Source of the DNA: Clostridia bacterium
Lineage (GTDB): Bacteria > Bacillota > Clostridia > Oscillospirales > CAG-272
Length of the DNA: 6,527 bases
Assembly: GCA_017631215.1 (NCBI GenBank)
Contig: JAGBTR010000322.1
Span: forward strand, 1-6,527
Direction of reading: 5' to 3'
This document shows positions 1 to 5,185 of this stretch, piece after piece. The notes under the pieces were generated by a model, which searched no databases, was not told the origin of the DNA, and saw only the letters and a list, made by a program, of their open reading frames with translations. The first letter of the stretch is position 1. Each line of letters begins with the position of its first letter. A program made the position numbers and the translations under genes.

Positions 1-502
1 CGCCAATGTCCAAGCGTTGGTATCCGACCGCTTGATTTCGAACGGCACAAAAGCTCGTCATTACGCCCCCTTCGTCGGGGTTTCCTAAATAGTTTGCATA
101 AAAGTCATATCCCTCTGTGTGATAATAAAGAGCACTATCGCGCCACTGCTCGCCCGCGGCAGCTTTTGAGGTAAGACCAAAGCCGTGTTTGGACGCGTTG
201 ACAAACAAGATCACCAGCGTTGCGATCATCATAATCGACAGCGCGGTCACGCACACACTCAGCTTTCGTATCGTTTTGTTTTTGGATACGCTGATCTCCT
301 CGGTCTCCTCGTTGAGCGGAAGCCCCTCGGGCGTCAGCTCAAAATAGGTCAGCAGCGCAGCGTACGATGTCTCGTTGGGGATGCCGAGCCCGTTTTCCCA
401 TTTGGCAACAGCGCTGCGGCTGACAAAGATCGCATCTGCCAGCTTTTGCTGTGACACGCCTCTTTGCAGGCGCTGCTGCTTCAGTCTGTCCTTAAATTCC
501 AT
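1..502 (-). CDS. XRE-family HTH regulator with single transmembrane segment (partial, C-terminus off window)
   Basis: The frame is open for 167 codons from ATG at 502 to the left edge, so the 3' end is missing. Residues about 5-60 form a Cro/C1-type helix-turn-helix: the stretch VSQQKLADAIFVSRSAVAKW (16-35) followed by ENG matches the usual 'SQ.eLA..l.vSr.aVskWE.G' pattern, so sequence-specific DNA binding is expected. An acidic linker (64-70) and a basic patch (74-80) lead into a hydrophobic segment at about 82-101, read as one membrane helix. The remainder (102-167) is soluble and aromatic-rich, probably outside the cytoplasm, and I do not recognise it. The start is fixed by AAGGAGG seven bases upstream and by a sigma-A promoter behind it. 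It is divergent from the acyltransferase gene, so it may control itself and that neighbour. This is inference; HTH-plus-TM proteins are common in Clostridia and their ligands are usually unknown. Confidence 0.9.
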   Translation of the reverse strand, partial: MEFKDRLKQQRLQRGVSQQKLADAIFVSRSAVAKWENGLGIPNETSYAALLTYFELTPEGLPLNEETEEISVSKNKTIRKLSVCVTALSIMMIATLVILFVNASKHGFGLTSKAAAGEQWRDSALYYHTEGYDFYANYLGNPDEGGVMTSFCAVRNQAVGYQRLDIG

Positions 503-509
503 AGATTTT

Positions 510-516
510 CCTCCTT
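510..516 (-). promoter_or_regulatory. Shine-Dalgarno of the XRE-type regulator
   Basis: On the minus strand AAGGAGG stands 7 bases before the ATG at 502. It is a full anti-16S match and supports that start codon. Confidence 0.85.
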
Positions 517-538
517 ACTCGGCCTCTGCCGTGCCTCC

Positions 539-567
539 ATTATAGCACGGACGAGTGCAGATGTCCA
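539..567 (-). promoter_or_regulatory. Sigma-A promoter of the XRE-type regulator
   Basis: Minus strand: -35 TGGACA (562-567), 17-bp spacer, -10 TATAAT (539-544). This is 11 of 12 consensus positions with ideal spacing. Transcription should start near 532, giving a leader of roughly 30 nt before the ATG at 502. Confidence 0.85.
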
Positions 568-570
568 TAC

Positions 571-607
571 GCTGGGCTGTTACTTCGCGCCGCTTGGGGT
601 GTTACTT
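571..607. repeat. Imperfect direct repeat between the divergent promoters (candidate operator)
   Basis: GCTGGGCTGTTACTT (571-585) and GCTTGGGGTGTTACTT (592-607) match at 14 of 16 aligned positions with one gap. The shared core TGTTACTT recurs at 578 and 600, 22 bp apart, so about two helical turns on the same DNA face. The pair lies just upstream of both -35 elements (562-567 minus, 630-635 plus), a position suited to a dimeric regulator acting on both genes. The adjacent XRE-type protein is the natural candidate ligand. The repeat is seen; the operator role is inferred. Confidence 0.4.
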
Positions 608-629
608 TGAAATTCTACTGCCAGGGGAC

Positions 630-658
630 TTGCTTTTTGTCGAAAAAGCGTGTATAAT
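630..658 (+). promoter_or_regulatory. Sigma-A promoter of the acyltransferase gene
   Basis: -10 TATAAT (653-658) is perfect. The best-spaced -35 is TTGCTT (630-635) with a 17-bp spacer, matching only the TTG half of the consensus. Transcription from about 665 gives a ~46-nt leader before the ATG at 711. The weak -35 beside an upstream direct repeat is compatible with regulated use. Confidence 0.7.
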
Positions 659-710
659 AGGAAGGATCGTAAAAAGCAGCTCCCATATTACATCAAAAGG
701 ACGGGCCACA

Positions 711-1979
711 ATGGACGTAAATTACAAAAATCAAAAGCGCTACAAAACCGCAAGATATCCCATCCGACAGCCGTGGTATCTGACCTGGCTGATCTGGATT
801 CTTTCCAAGATCGTGCTGATCGGCAAGGAGCATAAGGTCGAAAAGATCGGTATGGAGGGGCTGAAGCCGCCCTATCTGCTGCTGAGCAACCATATGTCCT
901 TCATCGATTTCGAGCTGACTGCAACCGCCACGCACCCGCACCGCGTCAACAACGTGGTCAACATCGACGGATACTATCAGCGCCCGTGGCTGATGGAGTG
1001 GATCGGTGCCATCTGCACGCGAAAATTCACGACCGATCTGCACCTGATCAAATCCATTCGCCGCGTGCTGCAGCGCGGTGATATCCTATGTATGTACCCC
1101 GAGGCGCGCTACTCATCCGCAGGCACGACCGCTTACCTGCCCGATTCGCTGGGAAGCCTCGTCAAGCTGTGCAAGGTGCCCGTCGTGGTGGTCATCCACC
1201 GCGGCAACTATCTGCGTGCGCCATTTTGGAATTTCCGCAAAAAACGCAAGGTGCCGATGCACACCACGCTGACGCTGACGCTCACCCCCGAGCAGATCAA
1301 GTCGATGTCTACCGCCGAGATCAACGCGGTACTTCGCAAGGCATTTTTGTATGATGACTATCGTTACCAAAAGGACAACGGCATCCGCATCACCGAGTCC
1401 TTCCGCGCCGAGGGTATGCACAAGATCCTGTATCAATGCCCGCATTGCAAGGTAGAGTCGACTATGGCATCGGGCGGCTGTGAGCTTTGGTGCGAGTCGT
1501 GCGGCAAGCGCTGGACGCTGGAGGAGGACGGTACGATCCGAGCAAACGAGGGCGAGACAGAATTCTCACACGTGCCTGATTGGTTCGAGTGGGAGCGCAC
1601 GCAGGTACGCGAGCAGATCCAAACCGGTACATATGCCTTCACCGACGAGGTCGACGTGCATTCGATGCCCCGCACGTGGCGCTTTATGCCGCTGGGCAAG
1701 GCCACGCTCACGCACACCGTCGAGGACGGCTTCGTGCTGACGGGTCACTATCGCGGGCAGGACTACCGCATCCAACGCCAGCCGCTTGAGATCAACAGCC
1801 TGCACGTCGAATACGACTTCCCCCACATCAAGCCCTTCGATTGCGTGGACATCTCGACCGAGAACGATTCCTTCTACTGCTTCCCCACCAAGCAAAACGT
1901 CGTCACCAAGCTGGCATTCGCGACCGAGGAGATCTATCAGCTACACGAAAAAAAGACAAAGCGCGCCCCAAAGGCATAA
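711..1979 (+). CDS. PlsC/LPLAT-type 1-acyl-glycerol-3-phosphate acyltransferase-like protein with C-terminal zinc ribbon
   Basis: This is a 422-residue protein. The frame is open back to 555, but ATG 711 is chosen because an AAAAGGA element (695-701) sits nine bases upstream and the promoter's -10 at 653-658 lies inside the longer reading. Residues about 16-38 are hydrophobic and probably sit on the membrane. The acyltransferase core shows motif I NHMSFID (60-66, the NHX4D catalytic pair), an EGTR-like block YPEAR (129-133) where Ala replaces Gly-Thr, and a VPVVVVIH strand (156-163) matching motif IV. The family moves an acyl chain to a lysophosphatidate-like acceptor at the inner membrane face. 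After the core, CPHC (243-246) and CESC (261-264) form a CX2C-X14-CX2C zinc ribbon, followed by about 150 residues I do not recognise, probably beta-rich. PlsC proteins are usually near 200-260 residues, so the second half is an addition and the real acceptor could differ from lysophosphatidate. It appears monocistronic, with a terminator right after it. Confidence 0.88.
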   Translation: MDVNYKNQKRYKTARYPIRQPWYLTWLIWILSKIVLIGKEHKVEKIGMEGLKPPYLLLSNHMSFIDFELTATATHPHRVNNVVNIDGYYQRPWLMEWIGAICTRKFTTDLHLIKSIRRVLQRGDILCMYPEARYSSAGTTAYLPDSLGSLVKLCKVPVVVVIHRGNYLRAPFWNFRKKRKVPMHTTLTLTLTPEQIKSMSTAEINAVLRKAFLYDDYRYQKDNGIRITESFRAEGMHKILYQCPHCKVESTMASGGCELWCESCGKRWTLEEDGTIRANEGETEFSHVPDWFEWERTQVREQIQTGTYAFTDEVDVHSMPRTWRFMPLGKATLTHTVEDGFVLTGHYRGQDYRIQRQPLEINSLHVEYDFPHIKPFDCVDISTENDSFYCFPTKQNVVTKLAFATEEIYQLHEKKTKRAPKA

Positions 1980-1983
1980 CAAA

Positions 1984-2010
1984 AAAAGAGGAGACTTGCT
2001 CTCCTCTTTT
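1984..2010. terminator. Bidirectional intrinsic terminator between acyltransferase and hydrolase genes
   Basis: An 11-bp perfect stem (1984-1994 with 2000-2010) closes a 5-nt loop CTTGC. Its core AGAGGAGA/TCTCCTCT is flanked by A on the left and T on the right, so the plus-strand transcript ends in TCTTTTCTTTT and the minus-strand transcript in seven U. It lies 4 bp after the acyltransferase stop and 18 bp after the convergent hydrolase stop, so it can end both transcripts. Confidence 0.92.
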
Positions 2011-2028
2011 CTTTTGGTCAACACCGCA

Positions 2029-2976
2029 TCACACGTGACCGCATTCGACCTCAAAGTCGCGCAGCTCACGCAGGTAGCCCTCCTTGTCGGCGGGATATGC
2101 CAGACCGTGATCTGCCTCGGGGATGATGACCAGTCGCTTGGTCGTCACACAAGCCGCGTGGAGCCGCACGCTCATATCGCACGGCACGAAATCGTCCGCC
2201 TCGCCGTGGTAGAAGATGACGGGAACACGGCATCGCCCCATCGCCTCCATAGGCGAGGTCTCCTCGATATCAAAGCCGCCGAACAGCCGACCGCTGAGGC
2301 GGATGATGGGATAAAAGATGGGTGCGGGCAGGCGCATATGACGGATGACCTTGCAGATGATCTCCTTGGCAGAGGTGTAGCCGCAATCCGCCAGCACGCC
2401 GCTGACGTTGGGGGGTAGCTCCTCACCCGCCGCCATCATCACCGTTGCCGCGCCCATCGAGATGCCCGTCAGAATGATCCTGACATCCGCGCCATAATGC
2501 TCGATGGCAAAGTCGACCCAACGATGGCAATCGTGCCGCTCGTTGATGCCGAAGGAAATCACGTGCCCCTCGCTGTCGCCCGACGTGCGCTGGTCGACGA
2601 TCAGCGCGTTGCGCCCGACCGCGAAGCAACGCCCGATCGCACCGCAAAGGTCTCGCTCGGCGCTGCCGCGGTAGCCGTGAAACACGATCTCCATCGGTGC
2701 GCCCTTTTGATATTCGTAATATTTACCGCACAGCCGCAGACCGTCGTGCGAGACGATGGACACGTCCTCGTGCGGCATCGCGCGCATCTCCTTCATCCAC
2801 GCGACCATACGCTCGCGGTAGGGCTCGTAGGCCTTACCGGGCGGGATGTCAAACTCATCCTCGCCGAGCGGCTTTCTTTTGGGCGCGTAGAACGCAAGGC
2901 GGAAGCAGACGAGACAGGTGGCGAGCAGGAGCAGGAGAAGCCCTCCCAGCACGCCCAGTATGTAATAGACCAGCAT
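2029..2976 (-). CDS. Membrane-anchored alpha/beta hydrolase (COG1073-like serine hydrolase)
   Basis: This is a 315-residue protein. ATG 2976 is preferred over an in-frame TTG at 2988 because the ribosome site GGAGGT lies exactly between them. Residues about 2-27 are strongly hydrophobic with a basic patch at 33-35: an uncleaved signal anchor is likely, with the catalytic domain on the membrane or outside. The alpha/beta-hydrolase marks are all present: FHGYRGS (99-105, oxyanion-hole region), nucleophile elbow GISMG (171-175, Ser173), HGEADDFVP (257-265, acid Asp261) and EADHG (287-291, His290). The layout resembles the Bacillus YqkD-type family found widely in Firmicutes; the substrate is unknown, with esterase or peptidase-like activity possible. 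It has its own promoter and faces away from the glycosidase gene, so it looks monocistronic. Fold confidence is high; role confidence is low. Confidence 0.9.
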   Translation of the reverse strand: MLVYYILGVLGGLLLLLLATCLVCFRLAFYAPKRKPLGEDEFDIPPGKAYEPYRERMVAWMKEMRAMPHEDVSIVSHDGLRLCGKYYEYQKGAPMEIVFHGYRGSAERDLCGAIGRCFAVGRNALIVDQRTSGDSEGHVISFGINERHDCHRWVDFAIEHYGADVRIILTGISMGAATVMMAAGEELPPNVSGVLADCGYTSAKEIICKVIRHMRLPAPIFYPIIRLSGRLFGGFDIEETSPMEAMGRCRVPVIFYHGEADDFVPCDMSVRLHAACVTTKRLVIIPEADHGLAYPADKEGYLRELRDFEVECGHV

Positions 2977-2980
2977 TGTG

Positions 2981-2986
2981 ACCTCC
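2981..2986 (-). promoter_or_regulatory. Shine-Dalgarno fixing the hydrolase start at 2976
   Basis: Minus-strand GGAGGT ends four bases before ATG 2976. It overlaps the codons that would follow a TTG start at 2988, which has no ribosome site of its own, so the shorter 315-residue form is the likely product. Confidence 0.8.
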
Positions 2987-3011
2987 AAGGATGCTTATAG
3001 TTTACTTTTCT

Positions 3012-3040
3012 ATTGTATCACAACTCGCGCCCTTTTTCAA
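3012..3040 (-). promoter_or_regulatory. Sigma-A promoter of the alpha/beta hydrolase gene
   Basis: Minus strand: -35 TTGAAA (3035-3040), 17-bp spacer, -10 TACAAT (3012-3017). This is 10 of 12 consensus matches at ideal spacing. The predicted start near 3005 gives a leader of about 30 nt. Confidence 0.8.
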
Positions 3041-3092
3041 TGGGCTCTTGCAAATTAGTCGTCTTCTTTTTATAGGAATCTCAAGATACTCA

Positions 3093-3120
3093 AACGGTAG
3101 CGTGCGCCACCGCGACCGTT
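3093..3120. repeat. Inverted repeat / hairpin at the end of the candidate small minus-strand ORF
   Basis: AACGGT (3093-3098) pairs with ACCGTT (3115-3120). After one mismatch GCG pairs with CGC, leaving an 8-nt loop, so the stem is nine pairs plus a mismatch. It begins at the TAA stop of the minus-strand frame at 3119-3292. No U-run follows on either strand, so it would be a weak terminator or a transcript-end stabiliser at best. Confidence 0.45.
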
Positions 3121-3292
3121 ATTCTTGATCGAAGCGCTTGAGCGCGCCTGCGCTGGCACGCACAACGATGCCTCGATCGTCTTCTTCTCTGTTACGCGCC
3201 ACGAATATCGCATTTCCTCTTGAAAAAGCATCTCTTATGTGGTAGAATAAAAGCACCAAGGCGACCGACGCGCAGAGTATGATAGCAGAGGC
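3119..3292 (-). CDS. Candidate small single-TM protein or 3' remnant of a gene (no clear start)
   Basis: Minus-strand frame of 57 sense codons between an in-frame TAA (3293-3295) and TAA (3119-3121). It has no ATG and no Shine-Dalgarno; only TTG/GTG codons at positions 12-13 could start it. The translation looks protein-like: a hydrophobic run AIILCASVALVLLFY (3-17), then a polar and charged tail including VARNREEDD (31-39) and ending ALKRFDQE. This is the order of a short membrane-anchored protein. A hairpin follows the stop directly. Against it, the frame overlaps a good plus-strand promoter (3220-3248) and the start is missing, so it may be a decayed gene or chance. I do not recognise a family. 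Confidence 0.28.
   Translation of the reverse strand, partial: ASAIILCASVALVLLFYHIRDAFSRGNAIFVARNREEDDRGIVVRASAGALKRFDQE
3220..3248 (+). promoter_or_regulatory. Sigma-A promoter (extended -10) of the glycosidase gene
   Basis: -35 TTGAAA (3220-3225), 17-bp spacer, -10 TAGAAT (3243-3248) preceded by TGG (3240-3242), an extended -10 TGN. Transcription from about 3255 gives a ~90-nt leader that contains the inverted repeat at 3291-3307. Confidence 0.75.
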
Positions 3293-3307
3293 TTACGCGC
3301 CGTAAGC
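3291..3307. repeat. Perfect inverted repeat in the glycosidase leader (candidate operator or hairpin)
   Basis: GCTTACG-CGC-CGTAAGC is a perfect 7-bp inverted repeat around a 3-nt centre. It starts about 36 bp downstream of the expected transcription start and ends 38 bp before the ATG. Sugar-gene repressors often bind palindromes of this size near promoters. It could also act as an RNA hairpin, although the following bases are A-rich rather than T-rich, so it is not a terminator. No regulator gene for it is visible in the window. Confidence 0.45.
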
Positions 3308-3345
3308 AAACCAAAAACAAACTAAAAGTAAAGAGAGAATATCTT

Positions 3346-4863
3346 ATGTTGAACCATTATCCATTCCATATATTAGAGCCCGCCGAGGCGCTGGTCAAGA
3401 TACAGTCGAGCGAGCACGGACAAAGGATTTTTCTATCCCCCTGCGACCAGCCGATCAAGCAGGTGCGCATCGCGTGGCGCTTTGATACCTCGTTTATGAC
3501 CCAGGTCCTTGCCGACACGTGGGGCGTGGCGCTTGCCGATCTCGAGTGGCGGAGCCTGCCGCTCGAGCACGCCGCACAATGGTATTTCGCGGCATATGAC
3601 GGTACGCACACGCACTGCTTTGGTGTCAAGACGGGTTGCAACAGCTTCTGCTCTTGGGAGATCACCGACGAGGGCGTGACGCTGTGCTGTGACGTCAGAA
3701 ACGGTGGCGAGGGCGTGCTGCTGACCGATACGCTCCTTTGCGCCGAGACCGTTTACTACAAGAGCGTCGACGGACAGACGCCCTATGCCGCCTGCCAGAC
3801 GTTTTGCCAAATGATGTGCGACAAGAGCTCCTACCCCGACCGCCCGATCTACGGCTTCAACACGTGGTACTACACCTACGGCAACATCACCAAGGCATCC
3901 GTTCTTGAGGATGCTCGGCTGTGCGCCAGACTTGCGAGCCGCGTGGGCGCAGATGCACCGCGACCCTTTATGGTCATCGATGACGGCTGGAACAGAAACA
4001 GAGGCGGCGGCTACAACGGCGGTCCCTTCGTCCCCACGGATGACTTTGGCGATATGGCAGAGGTCGCGCGCCAGATCCGCGAGATCGGCTGTGAGCCGGG
4101 TATCTGGGTGCGCCCCTTGGTGGTGCTGGAGGATCTCTGCCCCGACATTCCCGCAGAGTGTTATTCGGAAAACCAAGACTATCCCGACCGTGGCAAGGTG
4201 CTCGATCCCACCACCGAGGGCACACAGCGCTACATCCGCGAGCTGATCAGCGGATTGGTCAAGAGCGGCTACCGCCTGATCAAGCACGATTTCACCTGCC
4301 CCGATCTGATGGGTCTGGATTTTTTGGCACCCAACGTCACACGCGACGGTTGGCATTGGCACGACAAGAGCAAGACCAACGCGCAGGTGTGCAAGGAGCT
4401 CTATACGCTGATCCAAGAGGCGGCAGAGGGCGCGTACGTCATCGGCTGTAACATCTACAACCACTTGGCGGCGGGCATCCACGACATCGTGCGGAGCGGC
4501 TGTGATACCAGCGGTGAGCACTGGCATATCACGCGCGATTACGGTGTCAACACGCTCGCCTTCCGCACCTATCAAAACAGAGCCTTCTTTATGACCGACC
4601 CTGATTGCGCCGCCTTCACAAAGCACGTGCCGATCGAGCTGAATATGCAGTTTTCCGAGCTCATCGCGATGAGCGACCAAGCATTCTTCATCTCTGCCGC
4701 CCCCGACGTCTTGACACAGAGCGACGAGGAGCGGCTGATGGAGCTGTTCCGTCGGATCGTCCAAGGTGGCAGCGACCTTGAGCCGCTGGATTGGATGGAG
4801 CGCAGAGTGCCAAAGGCGTTCTACGCCGACGGACAGACGCGTCAATATGAGTGGGATGAGTGA
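3346..4863 (+). CDS. Clan GH-D glycoside hydrolase, GH36/GH27-like (alpha-galactosidase family)
   Basis: This is a 505-residue protein without signal peptide, so cytoplasmic and probably acting on imported oligosaccharides. Residues 1-150 look like a beta-rich N-terminal domain. The (beta/alpha)8 barrel starts near 168: FNTWYYTYG (171-179), MVIDDGW (209-215), GIWVRP (252-257), LIKHDF (311-316), GCDTSGEHW (385-393), MTDPDC (416-421), FFISAAP (447-453). By family logic Asp315 in the K-x-D block is the nucleophile and Asp387 the acid/base of a retaining alpha-galactosidase-type mechanism. Bacterial GH36 enzymes are commonly about 700 residues; here the N-domain is short and the protein ends soon after the barrel, without a C-terminal beta-sandwich. 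The stop is followed by a terminator, so this looks like a compact form rather than truncation. The ribosome site is weak (AGAGAGA, 3332-3338, seven bases from ATG). Substrate is unproven; other alpha-linked sugars are possible. Monocistronic. Confidence 0.82.
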   Translation: MLNHYPFHILEPAEALVKIQSSEHGQRIFLSPCDQPIKQVRIAWRFDTSFMTQVLADTWGVALADLEWRSLPLEHAAQWYFAAYDGTHTHCFGVKTGCNSFCSWEITDEGVTLCCDVRNGGEGVLLTDTLLCAETVYYKSVDGQTPYAACQTFCQMMCDKSSYPDRPIYGFNTWYYTYGNITKASVLEDARLCARLASRVGADAPRPFMVIDDGWNRNRGGGYNGGPFVPTDDFGDMAEVARQIREIGCEPGIWVRPLVVLEDLCPDIPAECYSENQDYPDRGKVLDPTTEGTQRYIRELISGLVKSGYRLIKHDFTCPDLMGLDFLAPNVTRDGWHWHDKSKTNAQVCKELYTLIQEAAEGAYVIGCNIYNHLAAGIHDIVRSGCDTSGEHWHITRDYGVNTLAFRTYQNRAFFMTDPDCAAFTKHVPIELNMQFSELIAMSDQAFFISAAPDVLTQSDEERLMELFRRIVQGGSDLEPLDWMERRVPKAFYADGQTRQYEWDE

Positions 4864-4889
4864 CGCTCCCACGGTCACACGCAAAAACA

Positions 4890-4934
4890 CACGCCCCGAC
4901 AGAGTCGCCAAGCTTTGTCGGAGCGTGCTTTTTT
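4890..4934. terminator. Strong intrinsic terminator after the glycosidase gene
   Basis: CACGC + CCGACAGAG (4890-4904, one C·A mismatch at 4895/4922) pairs with CTTTGTCGG + GCGTG (4913-4927), giving 14 pairs including one G·U around loop TCGCCAAG. Six T follow at 4929-4934. On the minus strand the stem is followed after two bases by five T (from 4883-4887), so it could also stop transcription coming from the right. Confidence 0.92.
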
Positions 4935-5050
4935 GATATCGCTCACGGTGTCACGAGCACGCAAAAAATCCCCATCTCGCGCGCCCCTCTGTGCATTTTG
5001 CTGTCCATCATTCGGCATATCAAAAAAGATCGATAAAAAAGTATCAATTG

Positions 5051-5079
5051 TTGACAAATATACTTTTATATTGTATAAT
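5051..5079 (+). promoter_or_regulatory. Perfect consensus sigma-A promoter of the etfBA operon
   Basis: TTGACA (5051-5056), 17-bp spacer, TATAAT (5074-5079): 12 of 12 consensus positions, with A/T-rich flanks. Transcription from about 5086 gives a ~100-nt leader. This is the strongest promoter in the window and implies high, largely constitutive expression of etfBA. Confidence 0.93.
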
Positions 5080-5080
5080 T

Positions 5081-5163
5081 TTAATAAATATTATCCAACA
5101 TAAGGCGCACCTTCGCCGGATCGTACACGAGCACTTCGACCTTGGCTTTGGGAGGCGGCTATT
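5081..5163 (-). pseudogene. Possible C-terminal remnant of a lost minus-strand gene
   Basis: On the minus strand an in-frame stop (TAG) lies just upstream, then 26 sense codons run to TAA (5081-5083). They read PPPKAKVEVLVYDPAKVRL and then MLDNIY, with alternating hydrophobic and charged residues like the last strand and helix of a globular protein. There is no start or ribosome site. It overlaps the etfB leader, so if real it is a fossil left when the etfBA promoter region was joined here. At this length chance is quite possible, and I recognise no family. Confidence 0.22.
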
Positions 5164-5185
5164 TTTATAACAAAAGGAGAGGCAA

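Larger units (their letters stand above)
2977..3345. other. Divergent intergenic region between hydrolase and glycosidase genes
   Basis: The 369 bp hold, left to right: the hydrolase ribosome site and promoter (to 3040); a T-rich stretch; an inverted repeat at 3093-3120; a GC-rich stretch with a small hairpin AGCGC-GCCT-GCGCT (3141-3154) and a spaced GATCGA/TCGATC pair (3127-3132, 3173-3178); a plus-strand promoter (3220-3248); a perfect inverted repeat (3291-3307); and an A-rich leader before the glycosidase ATG. A minus-strand frame without a recognised start covers 3119-3292. No known RNA family is recognised. Confidence 0.6.
4935..5185. other. Intergenic region with etfB promoter and leader
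   Basis: Positions 4935-5050 hold no recognisable gene and become A/T-rich toward the promoter. The promoter is at 5051-5079. The leader (about 5086-5185) contains a short hairpin GGCG-CACCTT-CGCC (5104-5117) and the etfB ribosome site, but no riboswitch class I recognise. On the minus strand 5081-5163 resembles the end of a coding sequence (separate entry). Confidence 0.65.

Noticed and set aside
545..558. GCAC-GGACGA-GTGC inverted repeat within the regulator promoter
   Set aside because: Four-base arms are expected by chance, and the direct repeat nearby is a better operator candidate.
555..710. Upstream extension of the acyltransferase frame to 555
   Set aside because: The extension contains the predicted promoter and lacks a ribosome site, and its residues resemble no PlsC N-terminus.
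1786..2418. 210-codon plus-strand frame across the acyltransferase end and the hydrolase gene
   Set aside because: It crosses the bidirectional terminator, is out of frame with the acyltransferase and antisense to the hydrolase, and begins with low-complexity Ser/Thr/Pro.
2977..2988. TTG start at 2988 for the hydrolase (319 residues)
   Set aside because: It has no ribosome site, and the GGAGGT between it and ATG 2976 serves the ATG.
3048..3076. TTGCAA-17-TATAGG as a promoter for a small RNA at 3083-3190
   Set aside because: The -10 is poor, no U-tailed terminator follows, and the hairpins downstream are short. Not enough to call an RNA gene.
3433..4911. 492-codon open frame on the minus strand opposite the glycosidase gene
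   Set aside because: It mirrors a GC-rich coding frame, runs through the terminator at 4890-4934, and its translation is rich in low-complexity Val/Ala/Arg/His stretches with no domain. The plus-strand frame has clear GH-D motifs.
4875..5103. Small frames on both strands around the etfB promoter (4875-5057 minus, 4915-5103 plus)
   Set aside because: Both overlap the terminator hairpin or the consensus promoter and have no ribosome site or domain.
5104..5117. Leader hairpin as part of a riboswitch
   Set aside because: It is only four base pairs, with competing pairings and no conserved core of any riboswitch class I know.
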